Part shown: one piece after another, positions 1 through 8,931 of the stretch
How positions within the stretch are numbered: position 1 is the stretch's first letter
How the letters are laid out: each line of letters starts with the position of its first letter
Origin: Methanobacterium formicicum DSM 3637
GTDB lineage: Archaea; Methanobacteriota; Methanobacteria; Methanobacteriales; Methanobacteriaceae
Direction of reading: 5' to 3'
Length of the DNA: 64,000 nucleotides
NCBI RefSeq assembly: GCF_000302455.1
Contig: NZ_AMPO01000012.1
Location: 44,703-108,702, forward strand
Translations under genes and position numbers: made by a program
Notes under the pieces: generated by a model
What the model was told of the DNA's origin: nothing
Databases searched by the model: none
Seen by the model: the letters and a program-made list of their open reading frames with translations, nothing else

Positions 1-176
1 TGGAATTAGACTCTATTATTAGAATTAAACTCATTTAAATCATGATACCAGCCTTTACTTGTACCTCCCTGTACTTTAGGAAGCAGGAAAATGCGTATGA
101 TGATCTCAGTTTATTATTTTTATTAATTTATTAAAATTCAATGAAACCCATTAAACACCCCTCACCTACCAATTTT

Positions 177-1088
177 CTAAATTAAGTAGATGAAATAAGT
201 GTTTACCATGATTATGAAAACAGAAAGAGATAAAATGTTATAATTCGCTAATTTAAGGGCAGATTTTTTTTTAATTGATTTTTTCCTGGCGCTTAATATT
301 CCAAAACCTAGGGGAACTAATGAAAATATGAAAAGCATTCCCCAGTTGATTGGGGGAATGTTTGTAATTAGTGGCATGAAAAAGAAGGATAATGTTGCAA
401 TTAATGCTGCTATTGCACCTATTATAAATCCAAAATGACGACCATATGTTACTATTGCTGTTTTTTTACCCCCAAAGCTATCTGCTTCCATATCCGGTAT
501 CTCCACATTGATTATAAAGAGTAACTCATAAAATATCAGAGGGATTGCAAAAATAATGAAATTTATATCCAATTTTCCCATTAAAACTACGTAACCAATC
601 CCAGGCACTATAAATCCAGTTAATGCCGTTGCTAATTCGCTTAACCCATTATAAGATAATTTGAGCGGAGGGGCAGAGTAGTACCATCCCAGGAGGTTTC
701 CACTTAATATCAAAATGAAGAATGAAACTGGTAACTGAAAAAGGATAGTGGTGATAATGGCCAGGAAAATGGATAATCCCATGAGAAACAGGGCAAAGTT
801 TTTAGAAAATTCACGAAGCTCAGGATTGGTAACCAGAACTCCACTCCCCCCTGAAAAACGGGTAGGTTTCTGAAACTGGTCCACCTCAAAGTCGAAGTAA
901 TCATTACTGTAAGAAACTGATAAATGTGCAGCAAATAAAGCCGCATAGCCCATTATAAATTTTTCCAAATTGAACTGGGCATTTAATAAAAGAGCCAGTA
1001 ATGTTCCGGCACAAAAGAATAAAAACCCTCCTAAAATGAATTGTAAGCGCCCAAGCCTAACAATTTTTAATGTATTATTGAAATTCAT
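177..1088 (-). CDS. UbiA-family prenyltransferase, MenA-like
   Basis: This is a polytopic membrane protein of 303 residues that would transfer an isoprenoid chain to an acceptor at the membrane. It carries both aspartate motifs of the UbiA superfamily: NDYFDFEVDQ near residue 63 and IPDMEADSFGGKKT near residue 196, which bind the prenyl diphosphate through magnesium. A YSAPPLKL stretch between them resembles MenA-type enzymes. Methanogens of this group do not make menaquinone, so the acceptor is unknown. The ATG lies behind an A/T-only leader with no clear Shine-Dalgarno, so translation may be leaderless. It stands alone. Family is secure; substrate is not. Confidence 0.85.
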   Translation of the reverse strand: MNFNNTLKIVRLGRLQFILGGFLFFCAGTLLALLLNAQFNLEKFIMGYAALFAAHLSVSYSNDYFDFEVDQFQKPTRFSGGSGVLVTNPELREFSKNFALFLMGLSIFLAIITTILFQLPVSFFILILSGNLLGWYYSAPPLKLSYNGLSELATALTGFIVPGIGYVVLMGKLDINFIIFAIPLIFYELLFIINVEIPDMEADSFGGKKTAIVTYGRHFGFIIGAIAALIATLSFFFMPLITNIPPINWGMLFIFSLVPLGFGILSARKKSIKKKSALKLANYNILSLSVFIIMVNTYFIYLI

Positions 1089-1362
1089 TTTAAATAATTT
1101 AAATTATTCTACTGAATTTTAACCATTTCATTTTATAATTACATTGCCTTAATCACTCCAAAATTGCCCATATTTATCCCATCCCCCTTGATAATAACTT
1201 TTTGTTGTGTAATTTTTAATTTTAAATTCCTAATTAATTGATTATATAATATGATTTTCAGATGATTTAAAATAATTTGATAATATCAAATGAGTATTGA
1301 ATTTAAAAAGCACTAATTAACACTAAAAAACTCTTTTTTAACCCAAAAACCCACTAAATCAC

Positions 1363-1394
1363 AATTAGGATCTTCCTAAAAATTAGGATCTTCC
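1363..1394. repeat. 18-bp tandem duplication over a stop codon
   Basis: The 12-mer TTAGGATCTTCC occurs at 1365-1376 and at 1383-1394. The right copy contains the stop and last three codons of the small basic protein; the left copy lies just beyond the stop. The period is 18 bp. Confidence 0.85.
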
Positions 1395-1703
1395 ACCCGT
1401 GAAGAACCTGTATAATAGTTCATTGCCTTTTTTCTTATCCCTAATTTCATCCATGAGTTTGATCTTATCTATAAACTCATTCTGGTACTCTTTCTGGAAC
1501 TTTTTCCATCGTTCCGGGTTTTTAGATAACCAGTTGGTTGACTCGTTTTCTTTTGTGGAATATTTCAGCAATGCCATTTTTGGTGGCTTTTTACTGTGTG
1601 GGTTAGATCCCCGCCTGGACCTGATTTGGGCCACCATTTTCTTGAATTTATTCTTCCGCTGTGGGAAGTGGTGGGACCTTGTTGTACGGACCATATCTAC
1701 CAT
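1383..1703 (-). CDS. Small basic protein of unknown function
   Basis: A 106-residue, strongly basic protein that I do not recognise. The first 45 residues are rich in Lys, Arg, His and Ser; the rest is charged and probably helical, with two Trp in a WLSKNPERWKKF segment. No signal peptide or membrane segment is visible. The ATG at 1703 follows GGGGTAAAA, a reasonable ribosome site. The last codons and stop (GGAAGATCCTAA) are repeated 18 bp further on. Confidence 0.55.
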   Translation of the reverse strand: MVDMVRTTRSHHFPQRKNKFKKMVAQIRSRRGSNPHSKKPPKMALLKYSTKENESTNWLSKNPERWKKFQKEYQNEFIDKIKLMDEIRDKKKGNELLYRFFTGGRS

Positions 1704-1853
1704 TTTTACCCCTTAATCAATATTATGAAGGTTTATAGTATTTAATTATGTGGACAGGAAATGGATATTCAAACCTCAATTTACCGGGGATAAATTACCA
1801 TATTGAGTGAAGATCAATCCAGTATTCAAGTTTGGTGAAAGACATTGAAATAA

Positions 1854-2042
1854 TCAGAAATTAAGTTCATAAAAATAAGATACAACACTTATAAATTGAC
1901 AAATTCCGGCTAAGATTAATAAAAATCCGGCTAATGTCATATATTTGTTCTCTGATGGATTTTTTCTCTGCTTATATAAAGTTAGAATACCCGCAATTAG
2001 GAAACCTATTCCTGCAATAATATTAATGTAAAAAAAGCTCAT
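1854..2042 (-). CDS. Small membrane protein, two helices
   Basis: A 62-residue protein with two hydrophobic segments (about residues 3-19 and 35-55) separated by a polar loop with KQRKNPSENKY. This looks like a hairpin inner-membrane protein with a positive cytoplasmic loop. GAGATGATC precedes the ATG. I do not recognise the family. It stands alone between larger genes, so context gives no role. Confidence 0.5.
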   Translation of the reverse strand: MSFFYINIIAGIGFLIAGILTLYKQRKNPSENKYMTLAGFLLILAGICQFISVVSYFYELNF

Positions 2043-2188
2043 GTGATCATCTCTAACTCTTTTGGATACAATCGACTTTATATTGAAATGATTGATATTA
2101 TTAATCCTAAATTTCCTAAAAATCAGGATAAATAATAAATACGGTTAAGATATGTTTTAAATTTATCTTAATACACTCCAGATTTATT

Positions 2189-2797
2189 TTAACACCTCTC
2201 CAGAAAACACTGAGCCATAGAACGGGTCTTAGGACTTTTACTATCCCTCTGAGATTTCACATAATTTTCAATAAGTTCTTTATCCTCTGCTTCGGGGTAG
2301 ATCTTCCCAAGGGTCTCAATAGCGTAGGCTTTTATGAGTTCCTTCTGCTTGCCCTGATGAATCTCATCAATACTCATGAGTATATCCACAATCCTGGATC
2401 TGAGGTTAGGCTTGTTATGAGATATCACACAAGAATTTAAAGCAACATGAGATGCAGTCATAGCTTTATCCCCGGCCAGTATTCTATAATAACTATCAAA
2501 TATTGTTTCAAACTTATTATCCTTATCCACACTGGTTAAACTGGCCAATATGTAGATGGCTATATATTTATGGTAGTTATTGGGACTTTGAAGCATTTCC
2601 TGGAAGTAATCCCATTCAGAATACAGGAATTCAGGATTTTCCTCGGCTATTTTCTGCATGACCTTGAAACTGTTCTGCCGGATGGTGTTATCCTTGGATC
2701 GCACCCCATCTTTCAGTTCCTGGAAAGTATCATTATCCTTAACTGCATCTCGGGCCAGTCCCTCCACATCAATGTTTTTCTCATTTAAATTTAGCAT
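2189..2797 (-). CDS. HEAT-repeat-like helical protein
   Basis: A 202-residue, probably all-helical soluble protein. Segments such as NSFKVMQKIAEENPEFLYS, HKYIAIYILASLTS and IKAYAIETLGKIYPEAEDK have the spacing and hydrophobic pattern of HEAT/armadillo repeats, which build scaffolds for binding other proteins. No catalytic motif is visible. The ATG follows AGGGAGATT. Beyond the stop there is a diverged copy of the gene's end (CTGGAG, then TGT and a stop, about 22 bp on). The partner is unknown. Confidence 0.6.
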   Translation of the reverse strand: MLNLNEKNIDVEGLARDAVKDNDTFQELKDGVRSKDNTIRQNSFKVMQKIAEENPEFLYSEWDYFQEMLQSPNNYHKYIAIYILASLTSVDKDNKFETIFDSYYRILAGDKAMTASHVALNSCVISHNKPNLRSRIVDILMSIDEIHQGKQKELIKAYAIETLGKIYPEAEDKELIENYVKSQRDSKSPKTRSMAQCFLERC

Positions 2798-2902
2798 TTT
2801 TAGAATCTCCCTGGGATTTATTGAAAAAAGGTTTTTAAAAATTTAGTTGGTTTTTAGTTTAACCTTATTTAACTTTTTTTAATAGTATAACCGGGTGAAA
2901 TA

Positions 2903-2985
2903 TTTTAACACAATAATCCATTTGACACGTTTAATCCATTTAATACAACTAATCCCTTTTTAACCAACTAATCTATTTTAGAAAT
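2903..2985. repeat. Degenerate 18-19 bp repeats next to the ferredoxin stop
   Basis: Four degenerate units built around (T)TTAA-N(5-8)-TAATCC run from 2903 up to the stop codon of the flavodoxin-like ferredoxin. On the minus strand they start at the stop. The period is about 18-19 bp. Confidence 0.7.
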
Positions 2986-3764
2986 TCCTTGGCCTTAACC
3001 GCCCTATATGTTTTACCCTTGTAATTGCAGGGGCAGGGAATAGCTCCACGGGGACATAAAGATGTGCACCTTAAACAGTATTCGCAGTTAAAACCATGCT
3101 CCGGTGGCTTTCCTTCTTCCAGGGTTATGTTATCCACCGGGCAGAGTCTTACACATATACCGCACCTGCGGCATTCTTCGTTATCTGTTTCCAGACGTAA
3201 CAGTTTCTGGTTGAGATTGGATTCTGTGATCTTCAAACTGGCAATGGATGTGTAGTAAAGTGCATCAGAAAGTACCGGGACCCTTCCCCACTTTGATTCA
3301 TCATTGATAAGATTCAATGTATATTCCTCTGCTTTTATGAGTCCTTTTTGAACCTTTTCATGACAGGTTTCCTCATCCTGAATGTAGAATATGTTGGGAG
3401 GCATTACAATCTCTTTCGCCCCAATAGGTTTGTATCCCTTCTTTTTGACTATTTCGTGCACTGGACCCACAATGCCCCCTGAGAATCCTCCCAGGGTGTC
3501 CACCATAAAGACCTCTGTGGCCGTATCAGTCACGGGCAGTGCCCGGATGAACTTCCATACGAAGTTGTAGGTGGATAATTCTGCTATTGGAAATCCCAGG
3601 CCAATGGTATGTTCTAAATTAACATCTTCCGGGTTTGATTCTTCTATTTTGTGCAGGTTCACAGGGATACCGTTCTCCTGGAAGGTTTCCTGCATCTTTT
3701 TAACCACAAGTAAGGTGTTTCCGGTTCCTGAGAAAAAGTAAAAATCCACTGTTTCCATTTTCAT
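2973..3764 (-). CDS. EFR1-type flavodoxin-like ferredoxin
   Basis: A 263-residue electron carrier. The N-terminal half is flavodoxin-like, with the FMN-loop-like FSGTGNT at residues 11-17. The C-terminal part holds two [4Fe-4S] motifs: CRRCGICVRLCP and CEYCLRCTSLCP. This is the EFR1 arrangement, in which flavin and clusters may pass electrons within one chain. The start lies directly at the stop of the upstream membrane ferredoxin gene, behind AGAGGTAG, so the two are co-translated. A second in-frame ATG two codons later is also possible. The TetR gene upstream probably controls it. The redox partner is unknown. Confidence 0.8.
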   Translation of the reverse strand: MKMETVDFYFFSGTGNTLLVVKKMQETFQENGIPVNLHKIEESNPEDVNLEHTIGLGFPIAELSTYNFVWKFIRALPVTDTATEVFMVDTLGGFSGGIVGPVHEIVKKKGYKPIGAKEIVMPPNIFYIQDEETCHEKVQKGLIKAEEYTLNLINDESKWGRVPVLSDALYYTSIASLKITESNLNQKLLRLETDNEECRRCGICVRLCPVDNITLEEGKPPEHGFNCEYCLRCTSLCPRGAIPCPCNYKGKTYRAVKAKEFLK

Positions 3765-4505
3765 CTACCTCTTTTTGGGTATGCCAAAAGAATAATTTAT
3801 AGCTCCTTTAGGGCATGAATCCACGCATTTTCCGCATAAAATACATTCAAAGTCGTGCATATCTTCTTTAAGTACTTTTTCTTTCACAACAAGACTCATC
3901 GGGCAATTTTTACATAACTTACACTCCACACACAGTTCTTTATTGGCTTTCAGGTGAAGGGAGGGCCATTGGAAGAAGTTTTTAATCTTTGTCCCTATGA
4001 TCATGAATGGAGCTATGAAGCAGAAGTAATGGCAGTTGGCCCTTTTACCTGCAAGAATAACTATTATAATCGTTGTGAAGATGATTCCATAGTAAATAAT
4101 GTATATGGCTGGTTCTGAGATGGAAACTCCATACTTGGTCATGAATAAAGGATCAATGGTAGTCAATCCTCCAGCCATCACAGCCAGTAGTGCTATGGTG
4201 GTTATCCATGGGACAAAGAGGAAGTATTTAATCCAATTATATTTTCCTCCCCTTGTGTTTCCATTGTTTATTGAAAAACAGTATTCCTGAACTCCACCAG
4301 TAGGGCAGGCCCATCCACAGAATGCTCTTCCAAAAAACAGAGACAGGATAAACAGTGCAGTGAAGGTCAAAAAGCTGCCAGTTATTATTCCAAGTGATGC
4401 TCCCCACATAATCAAAAATGGGGAAAAATAGAATAATGTAACCGGAAAGAGTAAAAATGATATGAGTAATGTTGTTTTTCGGATTTTTTGTCTTTTATTG
4501 TTCAT
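3765..4505 (-). CDS. NapH/NosR-like membrane iron-sulfur protein
   Basis: A 246-residue membrane protein with about four or five helices, then a soluble ferredoxin domain. It has the NapH-type CGWACPTGG motif between helices and two cluster motifs at the C-terminus (CVECKLCKNCP and CILCGKCVDSCP). Such proteins pass electrons between the membrane and soluble carriers. I start it at ATG 4505 rather than 4565, because the longer form would overlap tetR by 47 bp. It sits between tetR and the EFR1 ferredoxin in one operon. The electron donor and acceptor cannot be read from the sequence. Confidence 0.8.
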   Translation of the reverse strand: MNNKRQKIRKTTLLISFLLFPVTLFYFSPFLIMWGASLGIITGSFLTFTALFILSLFFGRAFCGWACPTGGVQEYCFSINNGNTRGGKYNWIKYFLFVPWITTIALLAVMAGGLTTIDPLFMTKYGVSISEPAIYIIYYGIIFTTIIIVILAGKRANCHYFCFIAPFMIIGTKIKNFFQWPSLHLKANKELCVECKLCKNCPMSLVVKEKVLKEDMHDFECILCGKCVDSCPKGAINYSFGIPKKR

Positions 4506-4518
4506 GGTAATCCCTAAA

Positions 4519-5106
4519 TTAGACCTCAATGGGTGTGATGAACTTTTCTTCAAATTGTTTAACAACTTCTTCCAGTACTAATTCTTCATCAAATATCATG
4601 TAACTTAAAACACCGTCCAGTGCTGCCATCAATGTTATGGCACTGGCTTTCACATTGTGGGGTTTGAATTCACCCAGCTGGATCCCCAGGTTGAATGCAC
4701 CTTCAAAAAAGGCCACATAATCTGAGGTGTACTGCTGGTAGTACTTTAATAACTCCGGATTTTCCAGCATTTTTGCAATTGAAAGAAACAGGAAGGCAGT
4801 TTCTTTGGGATGTTCCAGCCAGTAGCGAATGTAATTTTCGATATAATACAGGATTCCTTCACGGACTGATGAACAACACCCTGCGCTTTCCATTATTTCC
4901 CCTACTTTTTCGCTAATTTTCTCATTGGCCGATACCAACACCATGTCTTTGCTGGGGAAGTAATGGTAAAGTCCACCTTTACTTATCCCTGCTTTTTTAG
5001 CAATAGTATCCATTGTAGTGTTTTCGTAACCTTTTTCCAGGAATACATCAATTGCTGCCTGTGTTATCTCATTTATTCTTTCTTCCCGGGGTTTTCTTGG
5101 AACCAT
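4519..5106 (-). CDS. TetR/AcrR-family transcriptional repressor
   Basis: A 195-residue regulator. The N-terminus carries the TetR helix-turn-helix (TIAKKAGISKGGLYHYFPSK, about residues 30-49). The C-terminal helical domain would bind an unknown ligand. The ATG at 5106 follows a strong AGGAGG; an upstream in-frame start at 5199 would read through the promoter and operator and is unlikely. A 19-bp palindrome lies immediately upstream of the ribosome site, so autorepression is likely. The two redox genes follow in the same operon and would be controlled with it. Confidence 0.9.
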   Translation of the reverse strand: MVPRKPREERINEITQAAIDVFLEKGYENTTMDTIAKKAGISKGGLYHYFPSKDMVLVSANEKISEKVGEIMESAGCCSSVREGILYYIENYIRYWLEHPKETAFLFLSIAKMLENPELLKYYQQYTSDYVAFFEGAFNLGIQLGEFKPHNVKASAITLMAALDGVLSYMIFDEELVLEEVVKQFEEKFITPIEV

Positions 5107-5118
5107 CTTAACCTCCTG

Positions 5119-5137
5119 CAAACCGACCGTCGGTTTG
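5119..5137. promoter_or_regulatory. Palindromic operator for the TetR regulator
   Basis: CAAACCGAC, one central C, then GTCGGTTTG: perfect 9-bp arms. It lies just downstream of the predicted start of transcription and directly next to the AGGAGG of tetR. Both position and symmetry fit a TetR dimer site. The binding protein is inferred from adjacency. Confidence 0.85.
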
Positions 5138-5160
5138 TTAATTTTTTTATTAAACTTATT

Positions 5161-5170
5161 CAATATAAAC
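5161..5170 (-). promoter_or_regulatory. TATA box of the tetR operon
   Basis: The minus strand reads GTTTATATTG. About 25 bp downstream would put the start of transcription near 5141, so the palindrome at 5119-5137 would be the first transcribed sequence. Confidence 0.55.
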
Positions 5171-5358
5171 TTATCTCCACAGAATATCCATGAAAACATA
5201 ACTTAAAAAGAATTAATCCAAAAAATTGACAGATTATAAACATTTAATTATGCATGTAATACAATATTAATATGTTGGGTAAAGGTAGTAAAAAAGGTTT
5301 TAGATCAAATCTTTGATTAATTTATTTTAAAAGAAAAATAAAAAAGTGAAGAAGGGAT

Positions 5359-6618
5359 TTAATTACTTATTGTTTTTTTCCGGGTTGCAAATAATCCACC
5401 CAGTACACTTAGAACAGCTATGGCCAATGGTGCTAATGGTGCTCCAGTGGTCTGCATTCCGACCGTGTTTCCCAGTGCTGTTGTTGTGGTCGCGGCGTTT
5501 ACTTGAGAGCCATTGCTGGATGAACTTACCGAGTTAGGATCATTGGGATTTATTGGAGTGGGCACAAAAGATGCATACTTCAAATCTCTGTTAGTAGAGT
5601 CGTAGTAGCTGATGTGGGGGTTGTTGTTGTCCAGAGCTAATGAAGTATATCTGCCAACAGATCCTGCACTGTCTATGGTTTCAATATTCCATAGGGTACC
5701 ATCATAATAGGCATACTTCAAATCACCATTTGTTCCGTCAGTGTAGCTTATGTGAGGGTTGTTGTTGCTGTCCAGAGCCAATGAAGTAGGTAACCAATCC
5801 AGATCACTGTCTATGGTTTCAATATTCCATTGGGTACCATCATAATAGGCATACTTCAAATCATGATTAATATCCTCAAAGTAGCTTATGTGGGGGTTGT
5901 TGGTGCTATCCAGGGCTAATGAAGTATATCTGCCAACAGATCCTGCACTGTCTATGGTTTCAATATTCCATTGAGTACCATCATAATAGGCATACTTCAA
6001 ATCACCAATATCCCAGTTATAGTAGCTGATGTGGGGGTTGTTGTTGTTGTCCAGGGCCAGAGAGGTATATGGACCTGCATTTCCGCTGTCCACGGTTTCA
6101 ATATTCCATTGAGTACCATCCCAATAAGCATACTTTAAATCATTATAGGGATCCCCTGCATAGTAGCTGATGTGTGGGTTATTGCTGGTGTCTAAAGATA
6201 GAGAAGAGAACCAACCCACAGCTCCGGCGGTGTCTATGGTTTCAATATTCCATTGGGTACCATCATTATATGCATACTTCAAATCACGATTTGTTCCGTC
6301 CATGTAGCTTATGTGGGGGTTGTTGTTGTTGTCTAGAGCTAGTGAGGTATAGTAGTCTGGATTTCCGGTGTTGTCTACAGTTTCAATGTTCCATTGGGTA
6401 CCATCATAAGAGGCGTACTTCAAATCACCATTTGTTTCATCATAGTAGCTTATGTGAGGGTTGTTGTTGCTGTCCAGAGCCAATGAAGTATCCACACCTA
6501 CGTTTCCAGTGCTGTCAACGGTTTCTGTGTTCCATGTTCCGTCGGCAGCTGAAACTGCACCACAGAAAATTACTCCTGTTACTAAAGCCAGTATTAAGAT
6601 TGTTATTTGTTTTTTCAA
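5359..6618 (-). CDS. Surface protein with seven repeats, likely beta-propeller
   Basis: A 419-residue exported protein. Residues 1-25 are a signal peptide with a cleavage site like VSAADG. Seven repeats of 45-48 residues follow, each with DGTxWNIETxD, TSLALDxxNNPHISY and DLKYA. Seven short beta-rich repeats of this kind suggest a seven-bladed propeller. A low-complexity Ser/Asn/Thr linker leads to a C-terminal hydrophobic helix (LAPLAIAVLSVLGGLFA) and RKK, which anchors it to the membrane. It would lie outside the cell. Ligand unknown. The DNA is repetitive with a period of about 140 bp, so copy number could vary between strains. Confidence 0.8.
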   Translation of the reverse strand: MKKQITILILALVTGVIFCGAVSAADGTWNTETVDSTGNVGVDTSLALDSNNNPHISYYDETNGDLKYASYDGTQWNIETVDNTGNPDYYTSLALDNNNNPHISYMDGTNRDLKYAYNDGTQWNIETIDTAGAVGWFSSLSLDTSNNPHISYYAGDPYNDLKYAYWDGTQWNIETVDSGNAGPYTSLALDNNNNPHISYYNWDIGDLKYAYYDGTQWNIETIDSAGSVGRYTSLALDSTNNPHISYFEDINHDLKYAYYDGTQWNIETIDSDLDWLPTSLALDSNNNPHISYTDGTNGDLKYAYYDGTLWNIETIDSAGSVGRYTSLALDNNNPHISYYDSTNRDLKYASFVPTPINPNDPNSVSSSSNGSQVNAATTTTALGNTVGMQTTGAPLAPLAIAVLSVLGGLFATRKKTISN

Positions 6619-7092
6619 GTTCTTTTCACCTCCTTTTACAATTGATCAAGTAATTCATTTATTTTGTCAGGTTTTGTCAATGAATGTTGTCAAACCTTTA
6701 AAACTAGTAAAAGGTTATTTTAGTAGATGTTTCGTATTTTTGTTCACTGACAAAATTGTATTTTATAATTAATATTATTTATTCTAACATATAATTATAG
6801 TGGGTACGCATTCATTTTTGTAGATCATTATTTTTAGGCATAAATTTTATTTATAAAGGAGTTAATGTTTAAATATATGAAAAAAAAACTAAAATCGTGT
6901 AAATTAATTAATTTAACGCCTTAATTGTTGTTAAAAATTAGTACTTCTTTTTTCGAAACTTATTAACTTTTTAAGAATTAGTTATAAAGGATTATTAAAT
7001 GTAGTAGCATATGTCTGAAATGTAGTCCAGACATATTAATACGTGTAAGAGAAAAATATCGATTCAAAGGACCTAAATGTATAGGGTTTTAC
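6619..7092. other. Divergent intergenic region
   Basis: 474 bp of AT-rich DNA between the surface repeat gene (leftwards) and the B12 radical SAM gene (rightwards). It should hold both promoters. The one clear element is the inverted repeat at 7009-7036. I see no further gene. Confidence 0.6.
7009..7036. promoter_or_regulatory. 9-bp inverted repeat upstream of a radical SAM gene
   Basis: ATATGTCTG at 7009-7017 and CAGACATAT at 7028-7036 are perfect complements with a 10-nt spacer. The element ends 56 bp before the start of the radical SAM gene, where an operator could act. The factor is unknown. Confidence 0.6.
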
Positions 7093-8844
7093 ATGAAAGA
7101 AAAGAGAAAAGGAAAAGTCCTCCTGGTAGGTGCAGAAGACGAAGAAAACTTGGCTATCAGGTATCTGGGAGCTGAACTCCAGAAAAAAGGACATACGGTT
7201 AGAATTGTCCCCTGCTCAAATAACGATGATTTTTCAGGGGTTTTAAAGGAATTGAAAACATTTGATCCCGATATTGTGGCAGTTTCAATGGCCTTCCAGT
7301 CACTAGCACCCATGTTCCTGGAACTTATCTTAAACATAAAAGAAACTAAACCAGGAGTACACGTAACTGTGGGAGGGCATTTTCCCACCTTTGAATTTGA
7401 AAAATTATTAGAATACGAAACCATTGATTCAGTAATTCGTTTTGAGGGAGAACACTCCATTGTAGGACTGGCAGATGCCCTGGTGAATGATAAAAGTTCA
7501 TTTAATAAACTTAAATTAAATAAAAATTTATCAGATATCTCTGAAAGCTTATTAGATACTCCTAAAAGATTATCAAATATCTCCAATTTCGAAAAAAACT
7601 TATCAAAAATTCCTAACTTAGTCTATAAATCGGCTGGAGAAAAATCAACAATAAAAGAGAATCATCTTATTCGGAAATTCCCTGATCTGGATTATTTACC
7701 ATTCCCACTACGTAATGAAACCCCCCATAACAGGTTGGGTGAGAGATTTGCCACCCTCATCACCAGTAGGGGATGTTTCCATTCCAGTTGTATTTACTGC
7801 TGTATTGGTGCGTTTCATAAACAAAAAACAGGACTCCCCTATTCATTGAGATCTCCAGAAAATGTTGCCAGGGAAATGGGAAAACTTTATCACCAGCATA
7901 AAGTGAGATTATTTCAGTTTCATGACGATAACTTCCTTTTACCCTCTAAAAAGAGCTCCCACGCTCGCCTGAATTCTTTGAAAAAATCATTAATAGAGGA
8001 GAAAGTGGAACTGGAGGATATTGCTCTTTTAATTAAAACCCGCCCCGAAGGTGTTGATCAGGATATTTTAACTATTTTAGAAGAAATGGGCACAGTAGGT
8101 GTGTTTTTGGGAGTTGAAAATGCAAGTGACAGTGGATTAAAAGTCCTGGCTCGTTCTTCAACTGTAGATGAAATTAATCATTCCCTGAAACTCCTGGAAG
8201 ATTTAAACATGGGCGTTACTTTTAATCTGCTGATGTTCCATCCACGGGCCACCCTAGAAGAGATCAACGAGAACATATGCTTCATGAATATGAACAAAAA
8301 ACTGGCATTTGATTTTGGTAGGGCGGAAATTGTGGCTGGCTCCCCACTTGAACAGTTTGTTAAACGTAAAGGACTTTTAATGGGCCAGTGGCCTCACTGG
8401 GATTATCGAATTCAGGATGATGCTGTTGAGAAGATGTTCCGCCTCAACAGTCTCACATTTTACAGGGAAAACTCACCCTACCCTGAACTATCCCATAAAC
8501 TAATAGCATTATCCTATCGCTCCAACTTACTCCAACATTTTTATCCAGGCAAAAAATCAGAAAAACTACAGGATGAGACAAAATGCCTTATCAGGGATAC
8601 CAACGAATTTACACTCCAGTCTTTACTTGAAATCTACAATTTGGTGGCTGAAAAAATAATTGAGGATGATATAAACGGTTTATTCAAAAAGATGAATGTT
8701 TTTTATGAAAATTCAACTAAAAAGGCATCTGAAATGGCTGGAAAAATGGGAAGGTTTCAGTTGGTGGAAAAAAAGTTTCAGGATAGGGGTGTGAGTGATT
8801 ATTTTCAAAATTCACCAACTATGGAGAAGATTTTCAGGATTTAG
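7093..8844 (+). CDS. B12-binding domain radical SAM protein
   Basis: A 583-residue enzyme. Residues 8-130 form a Rossmann-like cobalamin-binding domain without an obvious DxHxxG motif, as is common in B12 radical SAM enzymes. The radical SAM core begins near residue 210. Its cluster motif is GCFHSSCIYCC, that is C-x4-C-x2-C, one residue longer than the usual C-x3-C-x2-C. A helical C-terminal region of about 150 residues follows. Members often methylate unactivated carbons or rearrange cofactors; the substrate here is not readable. No strong Shine-Dalgarno precedes the ATG. The 164-residue membrane protein downstream may be co-transcribed. Confidence 0.85.
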   Translation: MKEKRKGKVLLVGAEDEENLAIRYLGAELQKKGHTVRIVPCSNNDDFSGVLKELKTFDPDIVAVSMAFQSLAPMFLELILNIKETKPGVHVTVGGHFPTFEFEKLLEYETIDSVIRFEGEHSIVGLADALVNDKSSFNKLKLNKNLSDISESLLDTPKRLSNISNFEKNLSKIPNLVYKSAGEKSTIKENHLIRKFPDLDYLPFPLRNETPHNRLGERFATLITSRGCFHSSCIYCCIGAFHKQKTGLPYSLRSPENVAREMGKLYHQHKVRLFQFHDDNFLLPSKKSSHARLNSLKKSLIEEKVELEDIALLIKTRPEGVDQDILTILEEMGTVGVFLGVENASDSGLKVLARSSTVDEINHSLKLLEDLNMGVTFNLLMFHPRATLEEINENICFMNMNKKLAFDFGRAEIVAGSPLEQFVKRKGLLMGQWPHWDYRIQDDAVEKMFRLNSLTFYRENSPYPELSHKLIALSYRSNLLQHFYPGKKSEKLQDETKCLIRDTNEFTLQSLLEIYNLVAEKIIEDDINGLFKKMNVFYENSTKKASEMAGKMGRFQLVEKKFQDRGVSDYFQNSPTMEKIFRI

Positions 8845-8931
8845 CCTTTTAAAAAAACTTATAAATTGGATTCGCAGATTTTCTTTAATTTTATCTTAAA
8901 AATTAAATATTAAAAAAGATAAAGAATAGTT

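Noticed and set aside
6174..6653. Cys-rich plus-strand frame in the repeat protein gene
   Set aside because: The periodicity is inherited from the propeller repeats on the minus strand; no start signal.
7089..7586. 165-residue frame opposite the B12 radical SAM gene
   Set aside because: It is a mirror frame of a gene with clear cobalamin and radical SAM motifs; serine-rich composition is typical of an antisense shadow.
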